Origin: Photobacterium ganghwense
GTDB taxonomy: Bacteria > Pseudomonadota > Gammaproteobacteria > Enterobacterales > Vibrionaceae
Length of the DNA stretch: 64,000 nt
NCBI RefSeq assembly: GCF_003025595.1
Contig: NZ_PYMI01000003.1
Coordinates: 496,001 to 560,000, forward strand
Reading direction: 5' to 3'
In this document: positions 1 through 7,236 of the stretch, piece by piece
Layout: each line of letters opens with the position of its first letter
How positions within the stretch are numbered: position 1 is the stretch's first letter
Notes under the pieces: generated by a model
Told to the model about the DNA's origin: nothing
The model's database searches: none
The model's input: only the letters and a program-made list of their open reading frames with translations
Made by a program: the position numbers and the translations under genes

Positions 1-1275
1 CAGCAAAATCGCCATCAGTTTACGGCCTAACAGCACCAAACTACATGGCAGAAACCAGCAGGCATGGGCACTGTACAGAGGTAACCACTCGGACAGTAAA
101 GAGTCCAGATTCGCTGGCATCATCTCCAGGATACTCATGGCATCCAGCGTGCCGAAAGCGAAGGCGACAGTGATCACCGCGACATATGTTGCCTGATACT
201 GTTTGTCTGCTGGGTAGAACAGCGCGGCCAAAATCAGTGCGATTGCCACCGGGCAGAGTACCAGAATGGCAGGCAGGCTCAGCGCGAGAATTTGTTCTAG
301 TCCTACATTGGCAATCAGGGCTGTTACCAGCACAACGATGGTGGCGCTACGGCGGAAAGGGACGTTGAACGTCTGCTGATAGTATTCAGTACAAGCATTG
401 GTCAGGCCGACAGTTGTTGTCAGACAAGCCATGATGATAATCGCGGCCAGCAAAAATTGTCCGAAGCCACCGAAGCTGTGCGCGACGTAGCGGCTCAGCA
501 ATTCACCACCGTTGGTGACCCCTTCCGCTATCGGGGCGGAGGTTGCGCCAACGTAACCCATGGCCAGATAGCACAATCCCATCAGGAAGGCATAAATCAG
601 AGCCACTTTCAGAGTAATGCGGCGAACGGTAGATGCTGCTGTTACTCCCTTGTTGTTGATGTTTTTGATCACTACCCAGCCAAAGCCAACAGCAGCAATT
701 GCATCCATGGTCATGTAACCCTGAACCAGCCCTTGCGTCAGTGCCAGATCTTCGAACTTGCCGATGGCTGCTTGTGGCGCAGCAAGGGGAGAGACCACGG
801 CAGTGATGGCCAGCACGCACAGCATCAGAATTAACAGCGGGGTCATGATTTTGCCTATGTAATCCACCAGTTTTCCCGGATGAAAGGCCAGCAGCAGGGT
901 CAGGGCACAGAACAGAACAGAAAAGGTCAGCAGGTGATCACCTGAAAAGAAAGGTTTGATGCCCATTTCGTACGCGACGGTGACCGCGCGCGGCATGCTG
1001 AATGCCGGGCCAACGGCTGTCAGCAATGCGACCCAGATCAGTGTGGCCAGCCAGGTTGGTAGTGGCTGAGTCAGCTGCTTGCTGTCACTCAGGCGGCCGA
1101 ACACGATCAGTGTCAGGGCAGGTAAGCCGACGGCGGTGATCAAAAAGCCCGCCATTGCCGGCATCAGCTGTTCACCGGCTTCCAGTCCTAGAAAAGGCGG
1201 AAAGATAATGTTCCCGGCACCGAGAAACATGGCGAAGGTCATGAGGCCGAGGGCCATTATGTCATTTGTTTTCAT
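1..1275 (-). CDS. brnQ: Branched-chain amino acid carrier BrnQ, copy 1 (3' end beyond window)
   Basis: Sodium-coupled uptake of leucine, isoleucine and valine across the inner membrane (LIVCS family). Reading the minus strand from the ATG at 1275 gives 425 uninterrupted codons that run off the window, so only the last few residues of the roughly 440-residue family length are missing. The protein opens MKTNDIMALGLMTFAMFLGA and continues GNIIFPPFLGL, the family signature, followed by about twelve hydrophobic segments. It is a close paralogue of the next gene (conserved blocks GPAF.MPRAVTVAYEMGIKP and TTVGLTNAC.EYY). An AAGGA Shine-Dalgarno lies 7 nt before the ATG. It is preceded by its own promoter, leader ORF and attenuator-like hairpins at 1332-1577, so expression is probably set by charged branched-chain tRNA levels. 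The family call is certain; substrate preference among the three amino acids is not visible. Confidence 0.95.
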   Translation of the reverse strand, partial: MKTNDIMALGLMTFAMFLGAGNIIFPPFLGLEAGEQLMPAMAGFLITAVGLPALTLIVFGRLSDSKQLTQPLPTWLATLIWVALLTAVGPAFSMPRAVTVAYEMGIKPFFSGDHLLTFSVLFCALTLLLAFHPGKLVDYIGKIMTPLLILMLCVLAITAVVSPLAAPQAAIGKFEDLALTQGLVQGYMTMDAIAAVGFGWVVIKNINNKGVTAASTVRRITLKVALIYAFLMGLCYLAMGYVGATSAPIAEGVTNGGELLSRYVAHSFGGFGQFLLAAIIIMACLTTTVGLTNACTEYYQQTFNVPFRRSATIVVLVTALIANVGLEQILALSLPAILVLCPVAIALILAALFYPADKQYQATYVAVITVAFAFGTLDAMSILEMMPANLDSLLSEWLPLYSAHACWFLPCSLVLLGRKLMAILL

Positions 1276-1331
1276 GGACGAATCCTTCTGCATACCAAAG
1301 TATTTTGCTTAGGACCGTCAGACAGCTGGGG

Positions 1332-1391
1332 AAAAATAAGATAGGTGTGCTCATCTTCCGTCAGCCTGGCTGACGGAATGTGCCGCCAGCC
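1332..1391 (-). promoter_or_regulatory. Attenuator hairpins of brnQ copy 1
   Basis: On the minus-strand RNA the leader stop codon is followed by segment 1 (GGCTGGCGG, 1391-1383), segment 2 (CCGTCAGCC, 1376-1368) and segment 3 (GGCTGACGG, 1366-1358). Segment 2 can pair with 1 (one G-U) or perfectly with 3, giving an 11-bp arm TTCCGTCAGCC/GGCTGACGGAA. Just downstream a weaker hairpin (AAGAT/ATCTT plus a bulge, 1357-1338) precedes a run of five T (1336-1332) and would be the terminator. The order matches classic amino-acid attenuators. The terminator stem is short and overlaps the 2:3 stem by only two bases, so it is less convincing than the one for copy 2. Confidence 0.75.
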
Positions 1392-1513
1392 TAGATAACG
1401 ATGACCAAGACGACGACTGCGACGACAGATTGTGTTGCACGTAATACCGCACGCTTGGCTTTCGCCAAGAGCAAATCAGCAGATTTTGCGGGATTAGTGA
1501 AAATGTTCAGCAT
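1391..1513 (-). CDS. Leader peptide of brnQ copy 1 (Val-rich)
   Basis: A 40-codon reading frame starts at ATG 1513 and stops at TAG 1391. Its last 13 residues are QSVVAVVVLVIVI, with seven valines, two isoleucines and one leucine in the last eleven positions. Ribosome stalling at these codons when charged tRNA-Val is short would cover segment 1 of the hairpin set downstream. The frame is too short for ordinary gene calling, but it has the features of ilv-type leader peptides: a branched-chain codon run placed directly before competing stems, and a promoter about 30 nt upstream. There is no strong Shine-Dalgarno, so the exact start codon is uncertain. The stop and the codon run do not depend on that choice. 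Confidence 0.8.
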   Translation of the reverse strand: MLNIFTNPAKSADLLLAKAKRAVLRATQSVVAVVVLVIVI

Positions 1514-1548
1514 AAAAAGATTTATCAATTATTACGGGCAACGGACAC

Positions 1549-1577
1549 AACATATAAGCAAATTCCGCCTCTGTAAA
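1549..1577 (-). promoter_or_regulatory. Promoter of brnQ copy 1 leader
   Basis: Sigma-70-like promoter on the minus strand: -35 TTTACA (1577-1572), 17-nt spacer, -10 TATGTT (1554-1549). The same hexamers, the same spacing and the shared stretch TTTGCTTATATGTTG occur before brnQ copy 2, which strengthens both calls. Confidence 0.8.
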
Positions 1578-1979
1578 CTGATTCATTGAATTTTTTAAGA
1601 ATTTCAGGCGAAAAAATCATCACAACTGACTCATTACATGCCGACGAAAACACCGAGAAAGCAGGGCTTGGCGGGCAAATAACCATGTCCAGCTCTGTTG
1701 TGGCTGTCATGCATTGGTAGCAGCCATGCATTGATAGCGGGCGTTGAATTGATAGGGGCGTTGGGGCCGGTACTTTCTGGTCTTGTGCTCGTTTTTGTTA
1801 TTGGTCTTGCTGTAAATCGAATATCCAATCAGGACGAGCTGTACGAGAACACCTTTCAATGCAGAGCCGTTTCGGTGAAATGTTTGAGGGAAAAGCGCGA
1901 TAAAAGCTATCTCTCATCGCGACATTTCCTGCTCAATTACAGCATTTCCTCTTCACTTACGGCCTGTTTTTGGAAAAAA
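1578..1979. other. Gap between the two brnQ units
   Basis: No convincing gene. It holds the terminator of brnQ copy 2 and a short imperfect duplication at about 1706-1739 (GCATTGGTAGCAGCCAT and GCATTGATAGC). An open frame of 101 codons from 1698 has no Shine-Dalgarno and overlaps the end of the second brnQ; I do not regard it as coding. Confidence 0.6.
1888..1921 (-). terminator. Terminator of brnQ copy 2
   Basis: Minus-strand hairpin with arms CGCGATGAGAG and CTTTTATCGCG (11 pairs including two G-U), 4-nt loop ATAG, followed by CTTTTCCC. It lies about 60 nt past the brnQ stop codon. Confidence 0.6.
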
Positions 1980-3299
1980 TTACGCATTTTCGGTAGACGG
2001 TGACGCTGTGTTTGTTCTCGATGCCACCATACCGACTACCAGAACAAGCAGGCAAGGCGGCAACCAACTGGCGTGCGCGCTGTACAGCGGCAGGTAGCGC
2101 TCCAGCATGGGTTGGACTGATTCCGGCAGCATGCCCAGAATACTCAGGGTGTCCAGCCCGCCAAAAACCAGCGTGGTCGCTACCGATGCAAGGTACACCG
2201 ACTGGCGGTAGTGAGACGACTGGCGCTTAGCACCGGAAAAACACATGGCAGTCAGTACCAGTGTGATGGCCACCGGGCACAGAACCAGAATAACAGGCAA
2301 GCTGACGGCAAGGATCTGGTTCAGGCCAAAGTTTGCCACGACACCTGTCAGTACCACAACGATAGTGGCGGTCAGTGCAAACGGGGTGCTAAACGTTTCA
2401 CGGTAATACTCAGCACAGGCGTTAGTTAGACCAACTGTGGTGGTCAGGCACGCCATGATGATGATTGCCGCCAGCAGGTACTGACCGTAAACACCGAACA
2501 CCTCTGCGACATACAGGGTCAGAATTTCACCGCCATTGCTGGCTTCGCTGGCCACTGAGGCAGAGGTGGCCCCCACATATGCCATTGCTAGGTAACAAGC
2601 CGACATCAGAACGGCGTAGATCAGCGTAACTTTTACCGTGATTCCTGAAAGATGACGGCTGTTACCCCCATTTTTATTAAGGATAGCTTTGATGATGACC
2701 CAGCCAAAACCCACAGCCGCAATCGCGTCCATTGTCATGTAACCCTGGATCAAACCTTCTGTAACAGGGCGCATTTCATAACCGGCTGACGCGACTTTCA
2801 GGGTATCTAACGGAGCGATCACCGCGCTCGCAGCCAGAGCAAGCAGTAACAGAACCAGCAGAGGAGTCATCACTTTGCCAATGTAATCAACCAGTTTCCC
2901 CGGGCGAAAAGCCAATATCAGTGTCAGGGCAACAAAGCCGGCTGAGAACACCATCAGAGAATCTGATTCCACGAGAGGTTTGATTCCCATTTCGTAAGCG
3001 ACTGTGACAGCGCGGGGCATGCCAAATGCCGGTCCGATGGCAGTGAAAAGCAGTACCCAAAAAGTGATCGCAAGGGGTTTTGGTAATGCTGATGTCAGTT
3101 GGTTGCTGTGGCTAAGGTGGCCCAACACAATCAGAGTCAGCGCCGGCAGGCCAACAGCCGTGATCAGAAATCCCAGCATTGCCGGTAGGAATGCTTCTCC
3201 TGCCTGTAGTCCGAGAAAAGGCGGAAAGATGATGTTCCCGGCACCCAGAAACATAGCGAAAGTCATCAGGCCGATTGCTAATAAATCATTTCTTTTCAA
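1980..3299 (-). CDS. brnQ: Branched-chain amino acid carrier BrnQ, copy 2
   Basis: A 439-residue LIVCS-family sodium/branched-chain amino-acid symporter, complete and of normal family length. It starts LKRNDLLAIGLM...GAGNIIFPPFLGL and aligns without large gaps to copy 1. I place the start at the TTG at 3299 because it aligns with the ATG of copy 1 and has a GAGGA Shine-Dalgarno 8 nt upstream; an in-frame TTG five codons earlier lacks one. Twelve hydrophobic stretches are visible, and the last residues are polar (TNTASPSTENA). It has its own promoter, Ile-rich leader ORF and attenuator, so it is a separate unit from copy 1 despite the tandem arrangement. The two copies probably arose by duplication that included the control region. 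Confidence 0.95.
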   Translation of the reverse strand: MKRNDLLAIGLMTFAMFLGAGNIIFPPFLGLQAGEAFLPAMLGFLITAVGLPALTLIVLGHLSHSNQLTSALPKPLAITFWVLLFTAIGPAFGMPRAVTVAYEMGIKPLVESDSLMVFSAGFVALTLILAFRPGKLVDYIGKVMTPLLVLLLLALAASAVIAPLDTLKVASAGYEMRPVTEGLIQGYMTMDAIAAVGFGWVIIKAILNKNGGNSRHLSGITVKVTLIYAVLMSACYLAMAYVGATSASVASEASNGGEILTLYVAEVFGVYGQYLLAAIIIMACLTTTVGLTNACAEYYRETFSTPFALTATIVVVLTGVVANFGLNQILAVSLPVILVLCPVAITLVLTAMCFSGAKRQSSHYRQSVYLASVATTLVFGGLDTLSILGMLPESVQPMLERYLPLYSAHASWLPPCLLVLVVGMVASRTNTASPSTENA

Positions 3300-3364
3300 T
3301 GGACAAGTCCTCAAATTGACTACTCGGTAGTCAGTGTTTATTGGGACCGTCAGGAAGGCTGAGG

Positions 3365-3427
3365 AAAAACAGAGAAAGATTACGGCGATTTCTCCGTCAG
3401 CCTGGCTGACGGAGAAAGCCGCCAGCC
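3365..3427 (-). promoter_or_regulatory. Attenuator hairpins of brnQ copy 2
   Basis: Minus-strand RNA segments are 1 (GGCTGGCGG, 3427-3419), 2 (CCGTCAGCC, 3412-3404) and 3 (GGCTGACGG, 3402-3394). Segments 2 and 3 sit in a perfect 14-bp inverted repeat (3389-3417). The alternative terminator pairs ACGGAGAAA (3397-3389) with TTTCTCTGT (3377-3369), one G-U, 11-nt loop, then T5 (3369-3365). The terminator and the 2:3 antiterminator share bases, so only one can form. Segment 1 touches the leader stop codon, as expected for ribosome-controlled attenuation. Confidence 0.85.
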
Positions 3428-3534
3428 TAGTTAATAATCACTAGAATAGCGGCAATAATGGCACGTGCTGCAAACGACACAGGAGTAGTCAGCGAAGGCG
3501 CGCAATCAAATTGTAATTGTGTGCTGCGAAACAT
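3427..3534 (-). CDS. Leader peptide of brnQ copy 2 (Ile-rich)
   Basis: A 35-codon frame from ATG 3534 to TAG 3427 on the minus strand. It ends ARAIIAAILVIIN, with five isoleucines, one leucine and one valine in the last ten residues. It sits between the promoter (3571-3599) and the competing hairpins, with segment 1 of the attenuator at its stop codon. The bias to Ile contrasts with the Val-rich leader of copy 1. No strong Shine-Dalgarno is seen, so the N-terminal part is less sure than the codon run. Confidence 0.82.
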   Translation of the reverse strand: MFRSTQLQFDCAPSLTTPVSFAARAIIAAILVIIN

Positions 3535-3570
3535 GGCTTAAACCTGGTCGTTAGTATTGAAAACCTCTTC

Positions 3571-3599
3571 AACATATAAGCAAAAATTCACCGTGTAAA
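3571..3599 (-). promoter_or_regulatory. Promoter of brnQ copy 2 leader
   Basis: TTTACA (3599-3594), 17-nt spacer, TATGTT (3576-3571) on the minus strand. Identical hexamers and spacer length to the promoter of copy 1. Confidence 0.8.
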
Positions 3600-3981
3600 T
3601 ACTTTTCTAGACATTAACGCTAAAAAAACTTTTCTATTTGGTTGTATTCCCTGATGGAATTTTTTGAGCAGAAATACTTAATCGGCCAGCATGTCGCAAA
3701 AAGAGAAGCCAGATAAATAGGTGTCTTGTAAACAGCAGCCTCGTAAACAGAGCACTCTGAAAGGAGTAAGCCGAAAGCAAATGATATCGTTGGCAAGCGC
3801 GAAAATGTGGCGCTCTGCGAAGCATGAAGCATGAAGCATCGGGCGGGCTAACTTCTGACATCAAAGCTATCCCCAGCGGTGCTATACAGACGCATTTGTG
3901 AATATGTTCAAGTGCCGTTTAACGTATTATGTGCTGTGACAGAGAATTTCTCTCATCATCGTATTGCCACTGGAGGAAAGA
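3600..3981. other. Gap between brnQ copy 2 promoter and VOC gene
   Basis: No convincing gene. It contains a small tandem motif GAAGCAT repeated three times near 3823-3839. Two overlapping minus-strand frames of 70-76 codons (3620-3864) have no Shine-Dalgarno or recognisable composition. The promoter of the plus-strand VOC gene must lie here but no clear hexamer pair stands out. Confidence 0.5.
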
Positions 3982-4365
3982 GTGCTTAAAGCCATTCATC
4001 ATGCCGCGATTATTTGTTCAGATTATGAATTATCGAAGCATTTTTACAGCCAGGTGCTGGGATTACGGATCATTTCTGAGCAATATCGTGCTGAGCGTGA
4101 TTCCTACAAGCTGGATTTAGCGTTGCCGGATGGCAGCCAGATTGAGTTATTTTCCTTCCCGTCACCGCCAGCGCGCCCGAGTTTTCCTGAGGCTTGTGGC
4201 CTAAGGCATCTTGCCTTTGCCGTCGATTCGGTTGAAGAAGTGGCAGATTACCTGCAAAAGAAAGGTGTGGCAGTAGAGCCCATTCGAACAGATGCAGTGA
4301 CCGGGAAGCGTTTTACTTTCTTCCAGGATCCGGATGGGCTGCCTTTAGAGCTGTATCAGATTTGA
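3982..4365 (+). CDS. yaeR: YaeR-type VOC (glyoxalase-fold) protein
   Basis: A 127-residue single-domain protein of the vicinal oxygen chelate superfamily, made of two beta-alpha-beta-beta-beta halves. It closely resembles E. coli YaeR as I recall it, including ERDSYKLDLALPDG, IELFSFP.PP.RPSFPEACG, LRHLAFAVD and FFQDPDGLPLELYQI. Likely metal ligands are the His near the N-terminus (IHHAAI), Glu in IELFSF, His in LRHLAF and Glu in LELYQ. I choose the GTG at 3982 because GGAGG lies 5 nt upstream; an upstream in-frame TTG at 3964 lacks a ribosome site. The reaction is unknown even for the E. coli protein; glyoxalase or dioxygenase activity is only suggested by the fold. It is a single gene, with the neighbouring small gene convergent. 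Confidence 0.88.
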   Translation: MLKAIHHAAIICSDYELSKHFYSQVLGLRIISEQYRAERDSYKLDLALPDGSQIELFSFPSPPARPSFPEACGLRHLAFAVDSVEEVADYLQKKGVAVEPIRTDAVTGKRFTFFQDPDGLPLELYQI

Positions 4366-4406
4366 ACGGTTGATTCAGCAGAAATGGCTAATGGAATGGC
4401 CAGTTA

Positions 4407-4607
4407 TCAGCTGAGAATGCCGGATAGCAGGGCAGCAAATACCAGACTCGCCACTCCGTAAAAGCCAAACTCAATGCGAGACTCTGTAGCACTGGTTTCT
4501 TCAGTTGATTTAGCGGTCGCCATAGTAAAAAAAGAACCGCCTGACAGGCCAATCAACAGTACGATAAGGCCGAAAAGCGTACCTTCAATAAGAGATGTCA
4601 GATCCAT
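4407..4607 (-). CDS. Small two-helix membrane protein, unknown
   Basis: A 66-residue protein with two hydrophobic segments (about residues 9-32 and 47-65) separated by a polar, acidic stretch (KSTEETSATESR). The second helix ends GVASLVFAALLSGILS. Translation from ATG 4607 is supported by an AAGGA Shine-Dalgarno 7 nt upstream. I do not recognise a family. It stands alone on the minus strand between the convergent VOC gene and the deaminase. Codon use looks like that of its neighbours, and a small inner-membrane protein is a fair description. No function is proposed. Confidence 0.7.
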   Translation of the reverse strand: MDLTSLIEGTLFGLIVLLIGLSGGSFFTMATAKSTEETSATESRIEFGFYGVASLVFAALLSGILS

Positions 4608-4780
4608 GCTTGTATCCTTTGTGGCACGGTGAAACTGGTGGCGGAATGATACACTTCAATTCCCGTTTCGCAAAGGGATTTAACGATATAAACCTTATCA
4701 AAAACAAGGTTTTATGGGTGGTTTCTGGTAGGAGGTAGGCTGAAAACAGGCCGGAAATAGGCTGTCATTAAGTGCGATAC

Positions 4781-4806
4781 AGGCGGTAAGTATTGGCTTA
4801 CCGCCT
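4781..4806. other. Stem-loop downstream of deaminase gene
   Basis: Perfect 10-bp inverted repeat AGGCGGTAAG/CTTACCGCCT with a 6-nt loop, 58 nt past the deaminase stop on the minus strand. There is no T-run on either side, so it is a possible Rho-dependent end or 3' stabiliser and not a standard terminator. Confidence 0.5.
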
Positions 4807-4863
4807 CAAGCTGGTCATGAAAATCAGCAGGTTGGCATAATTATGGCCTCATGTCCGTGAAAT

Positions 4864-6138
4864 TCAGAATAATGTTTCAACCCATTGGGACACGTTATAG
4901 TCCTCATCAGCGACGCAGAGGTAGCGCCATTTGTCAAAAGTCAGGCAAGGATGCGATGTGGAAAAAGCGATCATATCGCCGACTGACAGATCATGCCCTT
5001 CGGGAACCTCAACAAAGGTGTGTTGATCCATAATGGCGATGGCCTTTAGCCCATCAATATCAAGAGTATGACCATTACGGTAACCGCGCTCAGGAATAGG
5101 CAGCCCGGCATCAAAAGCCACATCGCGCTTACCCATCCCGATCACCGCTTTGCCCGGCTCCGGTCTGGAAATCACGTAAGCCCAAATCTCCAGTGCTGAT
5201 TCCAGGTCACCGCCTAAATCACAAGTCGCCCCTTGATTGCGTTCCGCGCGTGCCATCACGTTTGCCTGCGCATCTTGATAAATACCGGTATCGTGAATCA
5301 GGTAGCAGCCGGGACGGATAATTGCCAGCAGGTGAGGGTGATCAGCGAAGCTCTCGGCGACAACATCGTACCAGGCCGAGCCAGCGCCGGTAATGACAGG
5401 CTGGGAGCGAGTAATCAGCTGTCGCTCAGTAAGATGTTCAACGGTGTTTATCGCGCTGGCCAGAAAGGCGCGGATGTCTGCTTCCGCATTGGCCCCGTGG
5501 ATCACCCCTTCGTACACTTCGATACCACAGAGGATCAGCCCAGGCAGCGTGTGGATGGTTTCGGCCAGTGCGACAACGTCCTGCTCAGAGCGACAGCCAC
5601 AACGACCGCCAGGCACCCCATACTCGATCAAAACGTGTAACGGTTGCGATCCTTGCTCAAATGCCTGACTGAGCTGGCGGGCATTTTCAGCGGAATCAAC
5701 ACAGCAATAAAACGTGACGGCGTGTTGCTGCTGCAGGCGCCGGACCATTGCAATGTTTGCTTTGCCGACTAACTGGTTGGCCATCAGGATATGCTTGGCA
5801 CCTGCCTCAACGGCGACTTCAGCTTGTGGCGCGGTAGCCACGGTGATTCCCCATGCCCCGGCTGCCAGTTGTTGCTCAAACAGGGCTGGGGTCATGGTGG
5901 TTTTGCCGTGAGGTGCCAGCTGAACCTGATGGTGGCGGGCAAACTGCTGCATCCAGTTCAGGTTGTTAGTCAGTGAGGATTGCCGAAGCACTGCAGCAGG
6001 CAGCGAAATCTCTTCGTGAATCAGGCTGTATCGGCCGCTTTCCTTTTCATTTACCCAAATCCCTTTAGTACCTACAGGCCATTTTTTGTGATGGCTGTCT
6101 TGATATTTACTAACATACTTTTTATTTGCTTGGTTCAT
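4864..6138 (-). CDS. Fold-III PLP amino acid deaminase (D-serine dehydratase-like)
   Basis: A 424-residue enzyme of the eukaryotic-type D-serine dehydratase / D-threonine aldolase family (alanine racemase N-terminal fold). The PLP lysine is K79 in APHGKTTMTP, and the C-terminal metal pair appears as H396 and C398 in SHPCLTFDKW, the zinc ligand arrangement of D-serine dehydratases. These enzymes remove water from D-3-hydroxy amino acids, giving an enamine/imine that hydrolyses to a 2-keto acid and ammonia. The start at 6138 has AGGAG 8 nt upstream. It is divergent from the RpiR regulator and beside a deacylase, RidA, KDG kinase and KDPG aldolase. The likely real substrate is therefore D-glucosaminate, giving 2-keto-3-deoxygluconate, although automatic annotation would say amino acid deaminase. 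Family is sure; substrate is inference. Confidence 0.88.
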   Translation of the reverse strand: MNQANKKYVSKYQDSHHKKWPVGTKGIWVNEKESGRYSLIHEEISLPAAVLRQSSLTNNLNWMQQFARHHQVQLAPHGKTTMTPALFEQQLAAGAWGITVATAPQAEVAVEAGAKHILMANQLVGKANIAMVRRLQQQHAVTFYCCVDSAENARQLSQAFEQGSQPLHVLIEYGVPGGRCGCRSEQDVVALAETIHTLPGLILCGIEVYEGVIHGANAEADIRAFLASAINTVEHLTERQLITRSQPVITGAGSAWYDVVAESFADHPHLLAIIRPGCYLIHDTGIYQDAQANVMARAERNQGATCDLGGDLESALEIWAYVISRPEPGKAVIGMGKRDVAFDAGLPIPERGYRNGHTLDIDGLKAIAIMDQHTFVEVPEGHDLSVGDMIAFSTSHPCLTFDKWRYLCVADEDYNVSQWVETLF

Positions 6139-6309
6139 TTATTATTCTCCTAACATAGCTCTCAGGGCTTGTTATTGCTGCCTTTTGGCTTGTTGATAAT
6201 ATTTGTGATGTTAGAAACTATCAAACATTATCGAATGATTTGTGCTGTTTCTCACTGTTTTGCACCCGCCCTGAATCTACCATTTGCTGTGTCGAGAGAG
6301 GTGAAAGCC

Positions 6310-7173
6310 GTGACGATTGAAGTCGATATTGTTTCCAGAATTACTGAACGATTTTCGCAATTACGTGAGGCCGAAAAGAAAGTGGCCATGCTGGTGATGG
6401 ATGATTTAGCTGCAGCCTCGGGCTACAGCATCAGCCAGCTGGCAGAAGAGGCCGGGGTCAGTGAAGCCACCATTACCCGCTTTGCCAAAGCGGTGGGTTG
6501 CAAGAATGTCCGTGACCTGAAACTAAAGCTGGCACAGTCGCTGGCTCTGGGGCAGCGGTTCATTCATGAATCGCCGGATCAGTCCGGTATTCAAGGGGTT
6601 TATGAATCGATCAAAAACGTGATCAACATAAATCGTAAAGTTGTGAATGAGCAGGATGTGGCGCAAGCCGTCGAGTTGCTACAGAACGCGCGGCAAATTC
6701 TGGCTGTCGGGATGGGGGGCGGTTCCACCATTCTGTCTCAGGAGTTGCAATACCGCCTGTTCCGGCTCGGGTATGCCGTTACGGCTTACAACGACGGATT
6801 GCTGGCTCGTATGGTGGCAGCCACTGCCGACAGCAATGATGTGATGGTGGTGATTTCCGCGACCGGCTACACCCCGGAAGTGGTGGAACCGGCTTCAATT
6901 GCGAAGCAGTACGGGATGAGCGTCATTGCCATTACAGCCAAGGATTCTCCGTTGGCAGAAGTCAGTGATCTTGTGTTGCCGATAGTGACCAAGGAAACCG
7001 ATTTTATCTATAAACCATCGGCTTCACGTTACGCGATGATGGCAATGATTGATGTGTTGTCAACGGAACTGGCACTGAGCCATAAACGCCGGAGCCGTGA
7101 CAAATTGCGCCGCCTGAAGATGGCGCTGGACAGCCATCGCGGTGGAGAAGACCGCCAGCCTCTCGGCGATTAA
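6310..7173 (+). CDS. MurR/RpiR-family regulator (HTH + SIS)
   Basis: A 287-residue regulator. Residues about 1-80 form the RpiR helix-turn-helix (YSISQLAEEAGVSEATITRFAKAVGCKN). Residues about 110-240 form a SIS sugar-phosphate isomerase fold (AVGMGGGSTILSQELQYRL and VVISATGYTPEVVEPASIAK). I prefer the GTG at 6310 (GAGAGG 8 nt upstream) over longer frames reaching to 6169, since the domain begins right after it. An in-frame GTG at 6301 is also possible. SIS domains bind phosphorylated sugars, so the ligand may be KDPG or a related sugar acid phosphate made by this cluster. It lies 63 nt before the deacylase and divergent from the deaminase, so it probably controls both directions. No clean palindromic operator was found in 6139-6309. 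Confidence 0.9.
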   Translation: MTIEVDIVSRITERFSQLREAEKKVAMLVMDDLAAASGYSISQLAEEAGVSEATITRFAKAVGCKNVRDLKLKLAQSLALGQRFIHESPDQSGIQGVYESIKNVININRKVVNEQDVAQAVELLQNARQILAVGMGGGSTILSQELQYRLFRLGYAVTAYNDGLLARMVAATADSNDVMVVISATGYTPEVVEPASIAKQYGMSVIAITAKDSPLAEVSDLVLPIVTKETDFIYKPSASRYAMMAMIDVLSTELALSHKRRSRDKLRRLKMALDSHRGGEDRQPLGD

Positions 7174-7236
7174 CCACAACCTCACCGGAACAGTCGGTCG
7201 GGTTGTGAAGCTTAGCGAAAGAAAGAAGGAAGTTTC

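Noticed and set aside
1698..2003. 101-codon plus-strand frame between the brnQ genes
   Set aside because: No ribosome site, passes antisense through the brnQ terminator and overlaps the brnQ 3' end; composition does not look like protein.
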